Shown: positions 1-9,068, counted from the first letter of the stretch. The stretch is 53,717 nt of DNA from Dechloromonas sp. (GCA_008933675.1 WBUO01000005.1:1-53717), one strand, 5' to 3'. Translations and numbers: made by a program. Notes: generated from the letters alone by a model not told the origin.

Positions 1-2
1 GG

Positions 3-59
3 GTGAGCCGGGCGCTGGCCATCCGGCAAACCGCCCCGGGCGTATCGCGCATCAACTAG
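3..59 (+). CDS. 3' end of an upstream gene (partial)
   Basis: An open frame enters from the left edge and stops with TAG at 57-59, eight bases before the HD-GYP gene. Only about 18 residues are visible, ending in a stretch like ALAIRQTAPGVSRIN. This loosely resembles the end of a BON-type domain, but that is too little to name the product. It could also be a chance open frame. Confidence 0.3.
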   Translation: MSRALAIRQTAPGVSRIN

Positions 60-67
60 GCTGCATC

Positions 68-1657
68 ATGGAAACACTCGACGATCTCTTCCGCCGTCTC
101 GAACAACTCAACGACATCGGCGCCTCGCTCTCCGACGAGCGCAATCTCCCCCTGCTGCTGGAAAAGATACTGCTCGCCGCCAAGACCATCACCGGCGCCG
201 ATGGCGGTACGCTCTACCTGCTGTCCGAAGATCGGCAGCGCCTGCATTTCGAGATCGTGCGCACCGACTCGCTGGGCATCGCCTTCGGCGGGTCCAGCGG
301 CCAGCCGACTTCCGGCAAGTTCCCCGATCTGGCACTCCACCGACCGGACGGCCGGCCCAACGACAGCATGGTCGCCGTCCATGCGGCGATCAACGGGCGG
401 ACGGTCAATATCGCCGATGCATACAGCGCCGTGGGTTTCGACTTTTCCGGGACGCGCAAGTTCGACGAACGTACCGGTTACCGTTCGCAGTCCTTCCTGA
501 CGGTGCCGCTTAAGAATCACGAAAGCGAGATCATCGGCGTGCTGCAACTGATCAACGCGATCAGTCCGGCAACCGGCGAGGTCGTCGAGTTCTCCCCGGC
601 CAATCAGCGCCTTGCCGAATCGCTGGCTTCGCAGGCGGCCATCGCGCTGACCAACCGGCAACTGATCGAGCAGATGGAGACGCTGTTCGAATCCTTCATC
701 CAGCTGATCAACCTTGCCATTGACGAAAAGTCCCCCTACACCGGTGGCCATTGCCAGCGTGTGCCGGAGCTGACGATGATGCTGGCCGACGCCGTCGACG
801 CCGTCACCGAAGGCCCGCTGGCCGACTTCAAGCTGAGCGACAAGGACCGCTACGAGCTGCGCATTGCCGCCCTGATGCACGACTGCGGCAAAGTGACGAC
901 ACCGGTGCATGTCGTCGACAAGGCGACCAAGCTGCAGACCATTTTCGACCGCATCCACCTGCTCGATACCCGCTTCGAAGTCCTCAAGCGCGATGCCGAA
1001 GTGCGCATGTGGCGCAGCATCGCCGAGGGTATGGATAGGGGCGAGGCCGAGCGTCTGTACGGCGAATTCTGCCAGCGTTGCGATGCCGACCGCGCTTTCC
1101 TGCGCCAAGCCAATGTCGGTGGCGAGCGCATGCGCGACGAGGACATCGAGCGCGTCCGGCGTATCGGCAGCAACTACCGCTGGTGCGACATTGACGGCAA
1201 CGAGGCGCCCTTTCTCTCCGCTGACGAACTGGAGAACCTGACCATCCGTGCCGGCACCCTGACTGCACCGGAGCGCCAGATCATCAACCACCATATCGTC
1301 GCCACCATCCGCATGCTCGAGCAGCTACCCTGGCCCAAGCACCTGAAGAACGTGCCCGAATACGCTGGCGGCCATCACGAGCGCATGGACGGCAAGGGCT
1401 ACCCGAAGGGACTGAAGCGCGAGCAGATGAGCTGGCAGGCCCGGATGATGGGCATCGCCGACATCTTCGAGGCCCTTACCGCCAAGGACCGGCCGTACAA
1501 GGAAGGCATGAAGCTGTCGCAGGCGCTGCAGATCCTGGAAAACTTCAGGAACAACGGGCATATTGATCCAGATCTGCATGAGGTGTTCCTTAGCTCGGGA
1601 ATCTACCGGCGTTATGCCGAGCGGTTCCTGAACGTCCAGCAGATCGACTGCCTATGA
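68..1657 (+). CDS. GAF domain / HD-GYP cyclic-di-GMP phosphodiesterase
   Basis: Protein of 529 residues. Residues about 20-195 form a GAF-type sensory domain, with the typical SFLTVPL and GVLQLIN stretches. Residues about 205-520 form an HD-GYP domain, the family that hydrolyses c-di-GMP with a metal centre. The metal-binding HD is at 271-272 (HDCGK) and the second signature HHERMDGKGYP begins at His436, with GYP at 444-446, so catalysis looks intact. The two signatures are about 165 residues apart, roughly 110 more than usual, because of a charged helical insertion. No transmembrane segment is seen, so the enzyme is probably cytoplasmic. No clear ribosome site precedes the ATG at 68, but it is the first start that keeps the whole GAF domain. 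It lies upstream of pilA but is separated by 207 bases and is probably transcribed independently. Confidence 0.9.
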   Translation: METLDDLFRRLEQLNDIGASLSDERNLPLLLEKILLAAKTITGADGGTLYLLSEDRQRLHFEIVRTDSLGIAFGGSSGQPTSGKFPDLALHRPDGRPNDSMVAVHAAINGRTVNIADAYSAVGFDFSGTRKFDERTGYRSQSFLTVPLKNHESEIIGVLQLINAISPATGEVVEFSPANQRLAESLASQAAIALTNRQLIEQMETLFESFIQLINLAIDEKSPYTGGHCQRVPELTMMLADAVDAVTEGPLADFKLSDKDRYELRIAALMHDCGKVTTPVHVVDKATKLQTIFDRIHLLDTRFEVLKRDAEVRMWRSIAEGMDRGEAERLYGEFCQRCDADRAFLRQANVGGERMRDEDIERVRRIGSNYRWCDIDGNEAPFLSADELENLTIRAGTLTAPERQIINHHIVATIRMLEQLPWPKHLKNVPEYAGGHHERMDGKGYPKGLKREQMSWQARMMGIADIFEALTAKDRPYKEGMKLSQALQILENFRNNGHIDPDLHEVFLSSGIYRRYAERFLNVQQIDCL

Positions 1658-1798
1658 CGAATTGGGCCAGGGGCGAGTGACGAAATTCGGCACTTTCTCC
1701 TTCGGCATACTTCATTCGCCGCTTTTTTTGCCAGTGTGTTTGTTCATAAGTTTCTGAATTTTATTGAGTTATGAATTTTGTGGCCAATTTTCGTCATG

Positions 1799-1815
1799 CT
1801 GGCACGGAAGGTGTT
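1799..1815 (+). promoter_or_regulatory. sigma-54-like (-24/-12) promoter of pilA
   Basis: TGGCACG starts at 1800 and is a perfect -24 element. The -12 element reads GTGTT (consensus TTGCW), with exactly ten bases between the GG at 1801-1802 and the GT at 1813-1814. A transcript would start near 1827, about 38 bases before the pilin ATG. RpoN with PilR drives pilA in several proteobacteria, so the position fits. The -12 element is imperfect. Confidence 0.65.
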
Positions 1816-1864
1816 TTATAGTAACCAGCGGCTTTTCCCGCCTTTCTTGTCAAAGGAGATTCAA

Positions 1865-2287
1865 ATGAAGCGTATTCAACAAGGTTTCACCCTGATCGAA
1901 CTGATGATCGTCGTGGCCATCATCGGTATTCTGGCTGCGGTTGCACTGCCGGCTTATCAGGACTACACGGTTCGTGCCAAGGTTTCGGAAGTGGTGCTTG
2001 CCGCGTCTGGTGGTCGTACCACTATCGCCGAAGCGTTCCAGACTCTGGGGCATATGCCTGCGGTAGCTTCAGCTGGCCTTTCTTCCCAAAACTCCAAGTT
2101 CGTTAGCGCTGTGGATTACACGACAACCGCTACCAACGTCGGTATTATCACGGCAACTGCTCAGGGCGAACCCAAGATTACTGGAAGCACGATTGTTATG
2201 ACGGGTACTGCCGATGCAAGCGGCGTTGTCCAGTGGGTTTGTTCCGGCACCATCGATCCGAAGTACAAGCCCGCAAACTGCCGTTAA
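1865..2287 (+). CDS. pilA: type IV major pilin (PilA)
   Basis: Pilin of 140 residues, the main subunit of type IVa pili. The start at 1865 follows a strong AAGGAG; a longer upstream frame would put about 29 residues in front of the leader and is rejected. The leader is seven residues (MKRIQQG) and prepilin peptidase would cut at G7/F8. Mature Glu5 (Glu12 here), needed for N-methylation and assembly, is present in [18 protein letters not shown]. The N-terminal hydrophobic helix is classical. Cys126 and Cys139 near the C terminus would form the disulfide-bounded D-loop. The gene is monocistronic by appearance, with its own sigma-54-like promoter and a hairpin terminator directly after it. The following membrane glycosyltransferase is a candidate modifier of this pilin. 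Confidence 0.96.
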   Translation: MKRIQQGFTLIELMIVVAIIGILAAVALPAYQDYTVRAKVSEVVLAASGGRTTIAEAFQTLGHMPAVASAGLSSQNSKFVSAVDYTTTATNVGIITATAQGEPKITGSTIVMTGTADASGVVQWVCSGTIDPKYKPANCR

Positions 2288-2308
2288 TTTAGATTTTCAT
2301 TGCAACCG

Positions 2309-2334
2309 AACGCCCCACCTTGGTGGGGCGTTTT
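2309..2334 (+). terminator. rho-independent terminator after pilA
   Basis: AACGCCCCACC is followed immediately by its complement GGTGGGGCGTT and then TTTT, giving a GC-rich stem with a tight loop. It lies 21 bases after the pilA stop and would insulate the highly expressed pilin from the next gene. Confidence 0.85.
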
Positions 2335-2362
2335 GCTTTGTCCGCAGAGACAGATTGAAGCG

Positions 2363-4315
2363 ATGATCTTCTTCAAGATTCCCGATAGGCTACTGAGTTC
2401 GGTTTTCGGTAAGCTATCTGTCGGTAGGCTTGCCTTGCTACTCGGCGGCCTGCTGGTTTTCATGATCTACTGGCCTGGATTGGCCGGTGCCTTCCTGTTT
2501 GACGACGCGCCGAATATCACCGCTAACCCAGCGCTGGGTTTGTTTGATGGCTCGCTTTCCAGTTTGCTGGAGGCTGCCGGTAATGGTGTTTCCAGCCCAT
2601 TGGGACGCTCGCTGAGTATGGCCAGCTTTGCGCTGAATCTGTATTTCACCGGTTTGGATCCTTTTTATTTCAAACTGGTGAATCTGTTAATCCATTGTGT
2701 GAATGGCTGGCTGGTTTTTCTCCTTGTCAGGTTCGTTTGGATAAAGGCGGGTTCCGTCCGTAACACTTGCTTGCTGCCAGCATGTGTTGCCATGATCTGG
2801 AGCCTGCACCCGATAAATTTGACTGCCGTGCTGTTCGTAACCCAGCGCATGACCAGTCTGGCAGCCTTGTTTCTCTTGCTCGCCCTGAATTTGTACCTGA
2901 AAGGGCGTGCCGCGGAAAAACCGAAAATTCGCTGGGCGGCAATTGCTTTCAGTTTCTTGATCTGTTGGCCAGTTGCGGTCATGTCCAAAGAGACCGGGCT
3001 GCTCTTCCCTTTGTATCTCCTCCTTTGCGAGTGGTATGTTTTTGGGCTGCCAAAGGGGATGGTTTTCAAGCGAATTTCGCTTGCGGCGCTAAGTATCGGA
3101 TGCATCCTAGTGCTGTGGATGGGCTTCCACTATTGGGATGTTCTTTCTGCAGGCTATCGCTATCGCGAGTTTGATCTTGCGCAGCGCTTGCTGACGCAAT
3201 TGAGAATTCTATGGTTCCATTTGGCACAGATTTTCTTGCCTTTGCCTGATCTTTTCAGCCTGTATCACGATGATTTTCCTGTCTCATTCAGCTTGTTTCT
3301 GCCATTGAGTACGGTTATCGCCCTTATTGCGTGGGTGTGTCTGATCATTTATTCGCTTCGCTTTCGCCAACGCTGGCCATGGTTGCTATTTGGCGTTGCC
3401 TGGTTCCTGGTTAGCCATCTTCTGGAGTCCACGATTTTGCCTCTGGAGCTGGTTCATGAGCATCGAAACTATCTTGCTTCCCTAGGGCCTTTACTGGTCC
3501 TGTCAGCACTTGTAATTCCTCCCGGAAAAGCGAGTTGGATGGCTGTGCCGCGGATGACAGCGCTAATTTGTTTTATCTTTTTCTGCGGTCTGGTTACCGG
3601 ACTAAGAGCGGATCAATGGGGCGATGAATATCGCCGATCTATGCTTGAGGTTGCTACGCATCCGGATTCTGCACGTGCCAACTATCAGGCTGCGATAGTC
3701 TTCATGGAGAAAGCGTCGGTAACTGGAAGTCTGGGAAATCCTATGGCATTTCAGGCAATCAACTTCTATCTGGAACGAGCATCCGAACTCGACCAGAATG
3801 CCAAGGCGCCGTTGATTGGACTGATATATATGGCTTGCCAGACGAATAGCCCGGCAAACCCGGCGCGACTTGCCCAGTTGATGGACCGGCTGAGTTCTGC
3901 TCGCTATACGCCCGGAGACTTGGGAGTTTATTCGAAGCTTTCACAGCTTCTCGTGGAAAGCCGATTGTGTCTTGACGATCAGGAAGTAGAATATCTGCTG
4001 TCTGCAGCCTTGGAGAATCCCTGGCTGGATGCCAAGGCAAGAGGAATGATCCTGGCGGTGGGGATGGATTATGCATTTGCCAAAATGAAATCGATACCGC
4101 TGGCCTTGGATTACGCGAACAGGGCTGTGAGTGTCGATCCGTCTAACGTTGCCTTAAGAATCAATTTGGTTCGGATGCTGCAAATTGCCGGGGACCAAGA
4201 AATGGCGCGTAAGGCTTATGGTGAGATATCACGGCTTAAGATCCCTGCCGTTCAGCGGAGCGAGCTATTCGAGATTGGACGGTCACTAGGCATTGATGTC
4301 GCTCCAAGGAGCTAG
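2363..4315 (+). CDS. TMTC-like GT-C membrane glycosyltransferase, candidate pilin glycosyltransferase
   Basis: Protein of 650 residues from the ATG at 2363; an earlier in-frame ATG at 2300 lies inside the pilA terminator region. About ten transmembrane helices span residues about 20-425. The first loop has the acidic pair D47-D48 in FLFDDAPNI, as in GT-C enzymes of the TMTC/protein-O-mannosyltransferase type. Further on, SFALNLYFTGLDP and HEHRNYLASLG are also typical of that group. The last about 200 residues are soluble and helical with TPR-like character. GT-C enzymes use lipid-linked sugars and act on the periplasmic side. In Pseudomonas, pilin glycosylation genes lie directly downstream of pilA, so pilin is a reasonable substrate here, but that is inference. 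Base composition is lower in G+C than in the flanking core genes. Confidence 0.7.
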   Translation: MIFFKIPDRLLSSVFGKLSVGRLALLLGGLLVFMIYWPGLAGAFLFDDAPNITANPALGLFDGSLSSLLEAAGNGVSSPLGRSLSMASFALNLYFTGLDPFYFKLVNLLIHCVNGWLVFLLVRFVWIKAGSVRNTCLLPACVAMIWSLHPINLTAVLFVTQRMTSLAALFLLLALNLYLKGRAAEKPKIRWAAIAFSFLICWPVAVMSKETGLLFPLYLLLCEWYVFGLPKGMVFKRISLAALSIGCILVLWMGFHYWDVLSAGYRYREFDLAQRLLTQLRILWFHLAQIFLPLPDLFSLYHDDFPVSFSLFLPLSTVIALIAWVCLIIYSLRFRQRWPWLLFGVAWFLVSHLLESTILPLELVHEHRNYLASLGPLLVLSALVIPPGKASWMAVPRMTALICFIFFCGLVTGLRADQWGDEYRRSMLEVATHPDSARANYQAAIVFMEKASVTGSLGNPMAFQAINFYLERASELDQNAKAPLIGLIYMACQTNSPANPARLAQLMDRLSSARYTPGDLGVYSKLSQLLVESRLCLDDQEVEYLLSAALENPWLDAKARGMILAVGMDYAFAKMKSIPLALDYANRAVSVDPSNVALRINLVRMLQIAGDQEMARKAYGEISRLKIPAVQRSELFEIGRSLGIDVAPRS

Positions 4316-4337
4316 CTTCTGTCTTCAGTTCAAGAGA

Positions 4338-6329
4338 ATGAGCAACCAGACTTCAACTGGCTTTCGTTCTGATATCGAGGGACTGCGTGCGCTGGCCATT
4401 CTGTTGGTCATTTTCTCGCACGCTGGATTTCCCGGCTTCGAGGGTGGATTCATAGGGGTTGACCTGTTTTTTGTTATATCGGGCTACCTGATTACCAGTT
4501 TGCTGCTGGAGGAAATTCGCACACGGGGGCGGCTCAACCTTGCCCAGTTTTTCGCACGGCGTATCCGCAGATTGCTTCCAGCACTGCTGTTTGTTTTGAC
4601 GTGCACGGCAATAGCCGCAATGGCCTTGCTGACACCAGTTGAGCAGTTGGAGCAAATAACTCCGGGCATGGCTTCGGCTGCATGGGTGAGCAATTTTTAT
4701 TTCACGTTTACGGAAAATGACTATTTCGGTGTCGGCGCCGGTAGCAACCTGTTTCTACACACATGGTCCCTCGGTGTAGAAGAGCAGTTTTATCTGATTT
4801 GGCCCTTGTTGCTAATGTTGGCCTATTCGTTGGCGCGCGGCCTGAACAAAGGCTGGTTAGTGGTAACGAGCTACACCTTGGTCGCCTGTCTTTTTCTGTC
4901 GCTTATTTTTTCATTTGCGTTGCAGGGCGCTCAGCCAATCTGGACGTTTTATTTGATGCCTGCACGAGCATGGCAGTTTGCTATGGGAGCAATCTGTGCC
5001 CTATGCATGCTGATAAAAGGGATGCCAGACACGGAAGTCCCTTGCAGAGGGGTAGTGCTTGCCTGGCTGGAGAGGTTTGCGGGTCGCCTCGGTTGGACTG
5101 GTTTGGCGCTGATACTGATCTCAATGCTGATGTTGAATGGAAATGTTCCTTATCCTGGGTGGCGTGCATTTGGCCCTTCCCTTGGCGCTGCGTTGGTACT
5201 GCTGTCAGGCTTTCGTGCGACGCCTAATGGCGTCGGCCGTCTATTTTCGTTGCCCCCGATGATATGGCTCGGCCGGCTCTCCTACTCGCTCTATCTTTGG
5301 CACTGGCCAGTTCTTCTCCTGGGGAGCAGCGTCCTGGCCGCTAATCCGCCTTTTTCCTCCACGATTCTGCTAGGAACTGCAATTTGTTTGTCTGCACTGA
5401 CCTTTCATTTTGTCGAGAATCCGTTGCGTTACGGCGGACTTTCAAAACTCAGCCCAAGGTGGACGATTTGGGGAGGAGTCGGCACGACATTTTCTTTTTT
5501 TTTGCTAGGAGTGCTGTGGCTGGGAGGGGCAACATCCTGGCTTGCTTCTCCGGATCTTGAGCGTTATCGCGAAGTGCGCCTTGATATTCCGAGTATTTAT
5601 GCGATGGGGTGTGATGAGTGGTTCCGTTCATCCAATGTAAAGGTCTGCAGTTTTGGTAAGCAGGATGCTCCGCATACGGTTGTCCTGCTCGGGGATAGTA
5701 TCGGTGCACAGTGGTTTCCCGCGATAGCCAAACTTTATGGTGGAGCGGAGTGGCGCCTTGTGGTCATCACCAAATCATCTTGTCCGATTGTCGACGAGGA
5801 TATTTTCTATTCTCGAATTGGGCGGGAATACACTGAATGCAGGGTTTGGCGGGATGATGCAATCAGGATGACTGCGGCGATGAAACCCGACGTGATATTT
5901 GTGGGGTCGGCAAGTTCATATGGATTTAGCTCCGCCCAATGGGTATCGGGAACTCGAAGGGTTCTTGAAAGACTCGTTGAGTCGGCCGGTAAGGTCTATC
6001 TGATTGCGCCAACCCCGGTTCTTCCGTTTGATGGCCCAAATTGCGCCGGGCAGCAGATGTGGCGGGCTAGGTTTTTGCCGATATCAAACGACTGTACGAC
6101 GCCGCTAGTGGTGAATGGCCACTTAAATGAGGCATTGGCGATGGCGACAAATGGCTGGAGTAACGTGGCGCTGCTTGATTTGAACCAAATTATTTGTCCT
6201 GAACGAAATTGCAATGCGATTCAGGGGGGGCGTCTCGTGTATCGAGACGAAAAGCATCTTGCATCGAGCTATGTAATGGCCATTTCTGATGCGCTTGAAG
6301 CGGCAATTTCCGCTATCGACTCACCGTGA
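4338..6329 (+). CDS. acyltransferase 3 with C-terminal SGNH domain (OafA/YrhL type)
   Basis: Protein of 663 residues. The N-terminal about 400 residues form the acyltransferase-3 membrane domain with ten or more helices. The catalytic pattern R10 ... H28 in FRSDIEGLRALA...FSHAGF is intact. A periplasmic SGNH hydrolase-like domain follows, with GDS at 452-454 and a late DxxH at 637-640. Proteins of this design move acetyl groups across the inner membrane onto surface glycans. The start at 4338 is 22 bases after the preceding gene; an alternative at 4293 would overlap it. The gene probably shares a transcript with the GT-C gene, so the substrate may be the pilin glycan or the O-polysaccharide encoded further right. 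Its 3' end overlaps the convergent OGT-like gene by nine bases. Confidence 0.88.
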   Translation: MSNQTSTGFRSDIEGLRALAILLVIFSHAGFPGFEGGFIGVDLFFVISGYLITSLLLEEIRTRGRLNLAQFFARRIRRLLPALLFVLTCTAIAAMALLTPVEQLEQITPGMASAAWVSNFYFTFTENDYFGVGAGSNLFLHTWSLGVEEQFYLIWPLLLMLAYSLARGLNKGWLVVTSYTLVACLFLSLIFSFALQGAQPIWTFYLMPARAWQFAMGAICALCMLIKGMPDTEVPCRGVVLAWLERFAGRLGWTGLALILISMLMLNGNVPYPGWRAFGPSLGAALVLLSGFRATPNGVGRLFSLPPMIWLGRLSYSLYLWHWPVLLLGSSVLAANPPFSSTILLGTAICLSALTFHFVENPLRYGGLSKLSPRWTIWGGVGTTFSFFLLGVLWLGGATSWLASPDLERYREVRLDIPSIYAMGCDEWFRSSNVKVCSFGKQDAPHTVVLLGDSIGAQWFPAIAKLYGGAEWRLVVITKSSCPIVDEDIFYSRIGREYTECRVWRDDAIRMTAAMKPDVIFVGSASSYGFSSAQWVSGTRRVLERLVESAGKVYLIAPTPVLPFDGPNCAGQQMWRARFLPISNDCTTPLVVNGHLNEALAMATNGWSNVALLDLNQIICPERNCNAIQGGRLVYRDEKHLASSYVMAISDALEAAISAIDSP

Positions 6330-8762
6330 GCTCGCCAGTTTGTGTTGATAGAGCTCATTTAACTTGGCTTCAAGCACCTTGGCAAAGCGCGGTGCATCAA
6401 ACAATGGGGTGCTGGCGACTTTGGTCCTGAGTCCCCGTCGCAAGTCGGCCAAATAACTTACATCTTCGGAAAACTCGATGGCTTTGGCCAGATAGGCGTT
6501 CTGGTCACTGGCAATCCAGTTTTCCAATCCTGCGCATGCCATTATGGATGAGCCTTGGCGTGACAACATCGAATTGCCGAGAAGCGTCAGCGTTGGAACT
6601 CCCATCCAAAGTGCCTCACACGTTGTCGTTCCGCCAGGGTAGGGAAATGTATCCAGAATCAAATCAACATTTGCGTGAGCAGCCAGATAGTCAGCACGCG
6701 ATTGCGGACCGAATAGTATAGTTCTTTCAGCAGAAATGCCAAATTTTTCCAGCCGCTTCTGCAGCGAGTTTTGATTTTCCTCGCAATTCAGTTGTTTGAT
6801 CTGAAACCGAAATTTGGCACTTGGGATGGCTTGTGCAATGCGCCCCCATAGTTCGAGCACCTTATCGTTGAGTTTCGTCATGTTCTGAAAACAGCCAAAT
6901 GTGATGTAACCATTCCCTTGTGCCGGGAGCGCTGTAACTGCTGCTGCCTCGGTGTCATTTGGTGCCGTGAAGCATAGGCGCGTTTCTGGTAAAAAACACG
7001 GATTTTCGGAATAATGTGTATGTCCATCCGGTGGAACGGAGTTGCGGTCGACCAATATATAGTCGATTTCCGCAACCCCGGTACTGGCAAAAAAACCCAA
7101 CCAACTAGCCTGAATCGGAGCTGGCCGCCAAGCAAAAACCGGGAGGCGGTTGTGAGCCGAATGGCCGGCAAGATCGATCAGTATGTCAATTCCATCGTCG
7201 TGAATCATTCTTGCCGCAGATTCATCGCTCAGCCAAGTGATTGGCTTCCAGCTCCTAATGTGGGCCTTGAGTCGCTTGCTGAGCGCATCCTCTTGGTCGT
7301 TGGTCGGGTAGGCATGCAATTCAATAATCTCAGGATTGACGTGCTGGATGATGCTTTCAAGAAAATATCCGACTGGGTGTACGCGAAGATCTCCCGAAAC
7401 CAGTCCGACACGAATTGTGTTTTTGGCTTTCAGGGTAGATTGGGTGGACAATGGTTGCTTTACGAGCTTTGAGACTTTCTCGCCGAAGCGTTTTGCTTCA
7501 ATTAGATACTGTTCGGGCGAATGTTTTTGGGAGAAGCTCAAGACAAAAAGTAGGCTGCTATGGGCCGCAATGTGATTAGGGTTGGCTTGCAGTGCCTGAT
7601 AAAAGCTGGCGATGGAACCATCGACATCGCCTTGTTCATATAGTGCTACCCCGAGGTTGCTATGGGCCTCGGCGTACTTTGGGTCAATGGCGATGGCCAT
7701 TTGCAGATGCTTGATGGCCGTGTTTAGGTCGTTTTTTCCGTGTAGGGCGCCGGCTAGATTGTTGTGAGCCTCCGCGTATTCCGGATTGATTGAAATGGCA
7801 CGAGAATAGGCTTGTACTGCGTTATCGAGTCTGCCCAGTGCTTGAAGTGTGATGCCATAGAGGCTATTGCTTGTTGCCGAGTCTGGGTTTGTTGCAAGTG
7901 CTTTTTCGTGGTAGTCGATGGCGCTGCTCAGGTTTCCCGATTTATGCAATAGCAAGGCTATCCCGGTCAATGCGGATGAATTTCGTGAGTCTATGGAGAT
8001 TGCTTTCTCGTAGCTCTCGCGGGCTGGTTCGAGTTTCCCCGTTTTAACGAGCAGGTCGCCAATGCTTACGTAGAGATTTGAATTGGTTGGCTGTAGCCGG
8101 ATGGCTTTCTGGTAGTACTCGAGAGAGGCTTCGAAATTGCCCTGGAATCTGTGGGCTGTCGCCAGATTGGCCAGTGCTTCGGGAAAGTTTGGTTGTATCG
8201 AAATGCACTTTTCAAAGGCTGAGATTGCTTGATCAAGCTTGCCTATAGAGGCCAATGTGTTGCCATGAAGGTAATGGATGCTTGGATTTGTAGGACATGC
8301 CGCTGCTCCTGCGGCGATCGTATCTAGAGCCTCGGCGAGCCGGTTTGACTGAAGGAGGCATTGACAGCGTTCAAGGTAAGCTGACTCAAAATCGGGTTTG
8401 TATCGTGTTGCAGCTTGGTAGTTATTTAATGCGGCTTCGATTTTTCCTGTTTTTCTGTTGGCCAGGCCGAGCAAAAAAAATACATCAGGATTTTGTGGGG
8501 ATAGCGACTTGGCTATTTCTAGATAGGTGATGGCTTCCGTGTTCCGGTTCCTTTCAGTCAGAACGTAAGCGATATTGATGAGCGCATCGCAGTAGCTACT
8601 GTTGTATTTGTAGGATTCACGGTAGCAATGCTCGGCATTGTCTAGGTCACCGGAAGATAGATGCCGATCGCCTTCTTCCTTTTTTTTGATGGCGAGTTCG
8701 TTATTTTTATCGGCTGCCGATTGTATTTGCTTGGTAACGAGTTTTTTGAACAAGCTGAACAT
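6321..8762 (-). CDS. TPR protein with O-GlcNAc-transferase-like (GT41/SPINDLY) domain
   Basis: Protein of 813 residues. Residues about 25-405 are roughly eleven tandem TPR units. Residues about 450-805 match the GT41 catalytic region: SGDLRVHPVGYF with His462, DLAGHSAHNR near 530-539, RPAPIQASWLG, and LDTFPYPGGTTTCEALWMGVPTL followed by SRQGSSIMACAGL. GT41 enzymes transfer sugars from UDP-sugars to Ser/Thr of cytoplasmic proteins, and the TPR array selects substrates. No signal peptide or membrane segment is visible. In bacteria, relatives modify flagellin, adhesins or other surface proteins before export. The natural target here is unknown. The gene reads leftward, convergent with the acyltransferase. 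The small gene at 8769 ends six bases before it and is probably co-transcribed. The DNA is A+T-rich for this window. Confidence 0.88.
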   Translation of the reverse strand: MFSLFKKLVTKQIQSAADKNNELAIKKKEEGDRHLSSGDLDNAEHCYRESYKYNSSYCDALINIAYVLTERNRNTEAITYLEIAKSLSPQNPDVFFLLGLANRKTGKIEAALNNYQAATRYKPDFESAYLERCQCLLQSNRLAEALDTIAAGAAACPTNPSIHYLHGNTLASIGKLDQAISAFEKCISIQPNFPEALANLATAHRFQGNFEASLEYYQKAIRLQPTNSNLYVSIGDLLVKTGKLEPARESYEKAISIDSRNSSALTGIALLLHKSGNLSSAIDYHEKALATNPDSATSNSLYGITLQALGRLDNAVQAYSRAISINPEYAEAHNNLAGALHGKNDLNTAIKHLQMAIAIDPKYAEAHSNLGVALYEQGDVDGSIASFYQALQANPNHIAAHSSLLFVLSFSQKHSPEQYLIEAKRFGEKVSKLVKQPLSTQSTLKAKNTIRVGLVSGDLRVHPVGYFLESIIQHVNPEIIELHAYPTNDQEDALSKRLKAHIRSWKPITWLSDESAARMIHDDGIDILIDLAGHSAHNRLPVFAWRPAPIQASWLGFFASTGVAEIDYILVDRNSVPPDGHTHYSENPCFLPETRLCFTAPNDTEAAAVTALPAQGNGYITFGCFQNMTKLNDKVLELWGRIAQAIPSAKFRFQIKQLNCEENQNSLQKRLEKFGISAERTILFGPQSRADYLAAHANVDLILDTFPYPGGTTTCEALWMGVPTLTLLGNSMLSRQGSSIMACAGLENWIASDQNAYLAKAIEFSEDVSYLADLRRGLRTKVASTPLFDAPRFAKVLEAKLNELYQHKLASSR

Positions 8763-8768
8763 GTGAAT

Positions 8769-9068
8769 CTAGTCTTGCAATTTAATTAGCAGCGATGTGG
8801 TCAGTTTATTGGCATCGTCCGGGGTGTAACCACCTTCGATGAGGGTCCATTTAAATGCGTTGCCAAGTTTTGCTTTTTTGTAGAAATTTAGCTTGTTTTG
8901 TAGTTTGAATGTTGCGATTCGGTCAAGAAGTTTTATTAGTGCATCGTGGGTTTTATTTTTGTTTTTTTTGCCCTTGCTATGGGTCGATATGTCTTGTTTC
9001 AATAAATCTTGTGCAAGTGAAATTCCGAAGGCCTTGGCTTCACTTGCATCAAACCACTTTGAAATCAT
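8769..9068 (-). CDS. small hypothetical protein upstream of the OGT-like gene
   Basis: Protein of 99 residues starting MISKWFDASE. The start at 9068 is chosen because GGAG lies about ten bases upstream; a longer version from 9116 lacks such a site. It is lysine-rich, mostly helical, has a low-complexity run HSKGKKNKNKTHD in the middle, and has no signal peptide or membrane helix. I do not recognise the family. It ends six bases before the TPR/OGT gene, so the two are probably translated from one mRNA and may act together. The A+T-rich base use matches its neighbour and suggests they arrived together. Confidence 0.6.
   Translation of the reverse strand: MISKWFDASEAKAFGISLAQDLLKQDISTHSKGKKNKNKTHDALIKLLDRIATFKLQNKLNFYKKAKLGNAFKWTLIEGGYTPDDANKLTTSLLIKLQD

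Noticed and set aside
56-1294. Long leftward open frame (412 codons) opposite the GAF/HD-GYP gene
   Set aside because: It has no recognisable domain, no ribosome site, and its composition is that expected antisense to a GC-rich gene with clear conserved motifs on the other strand.
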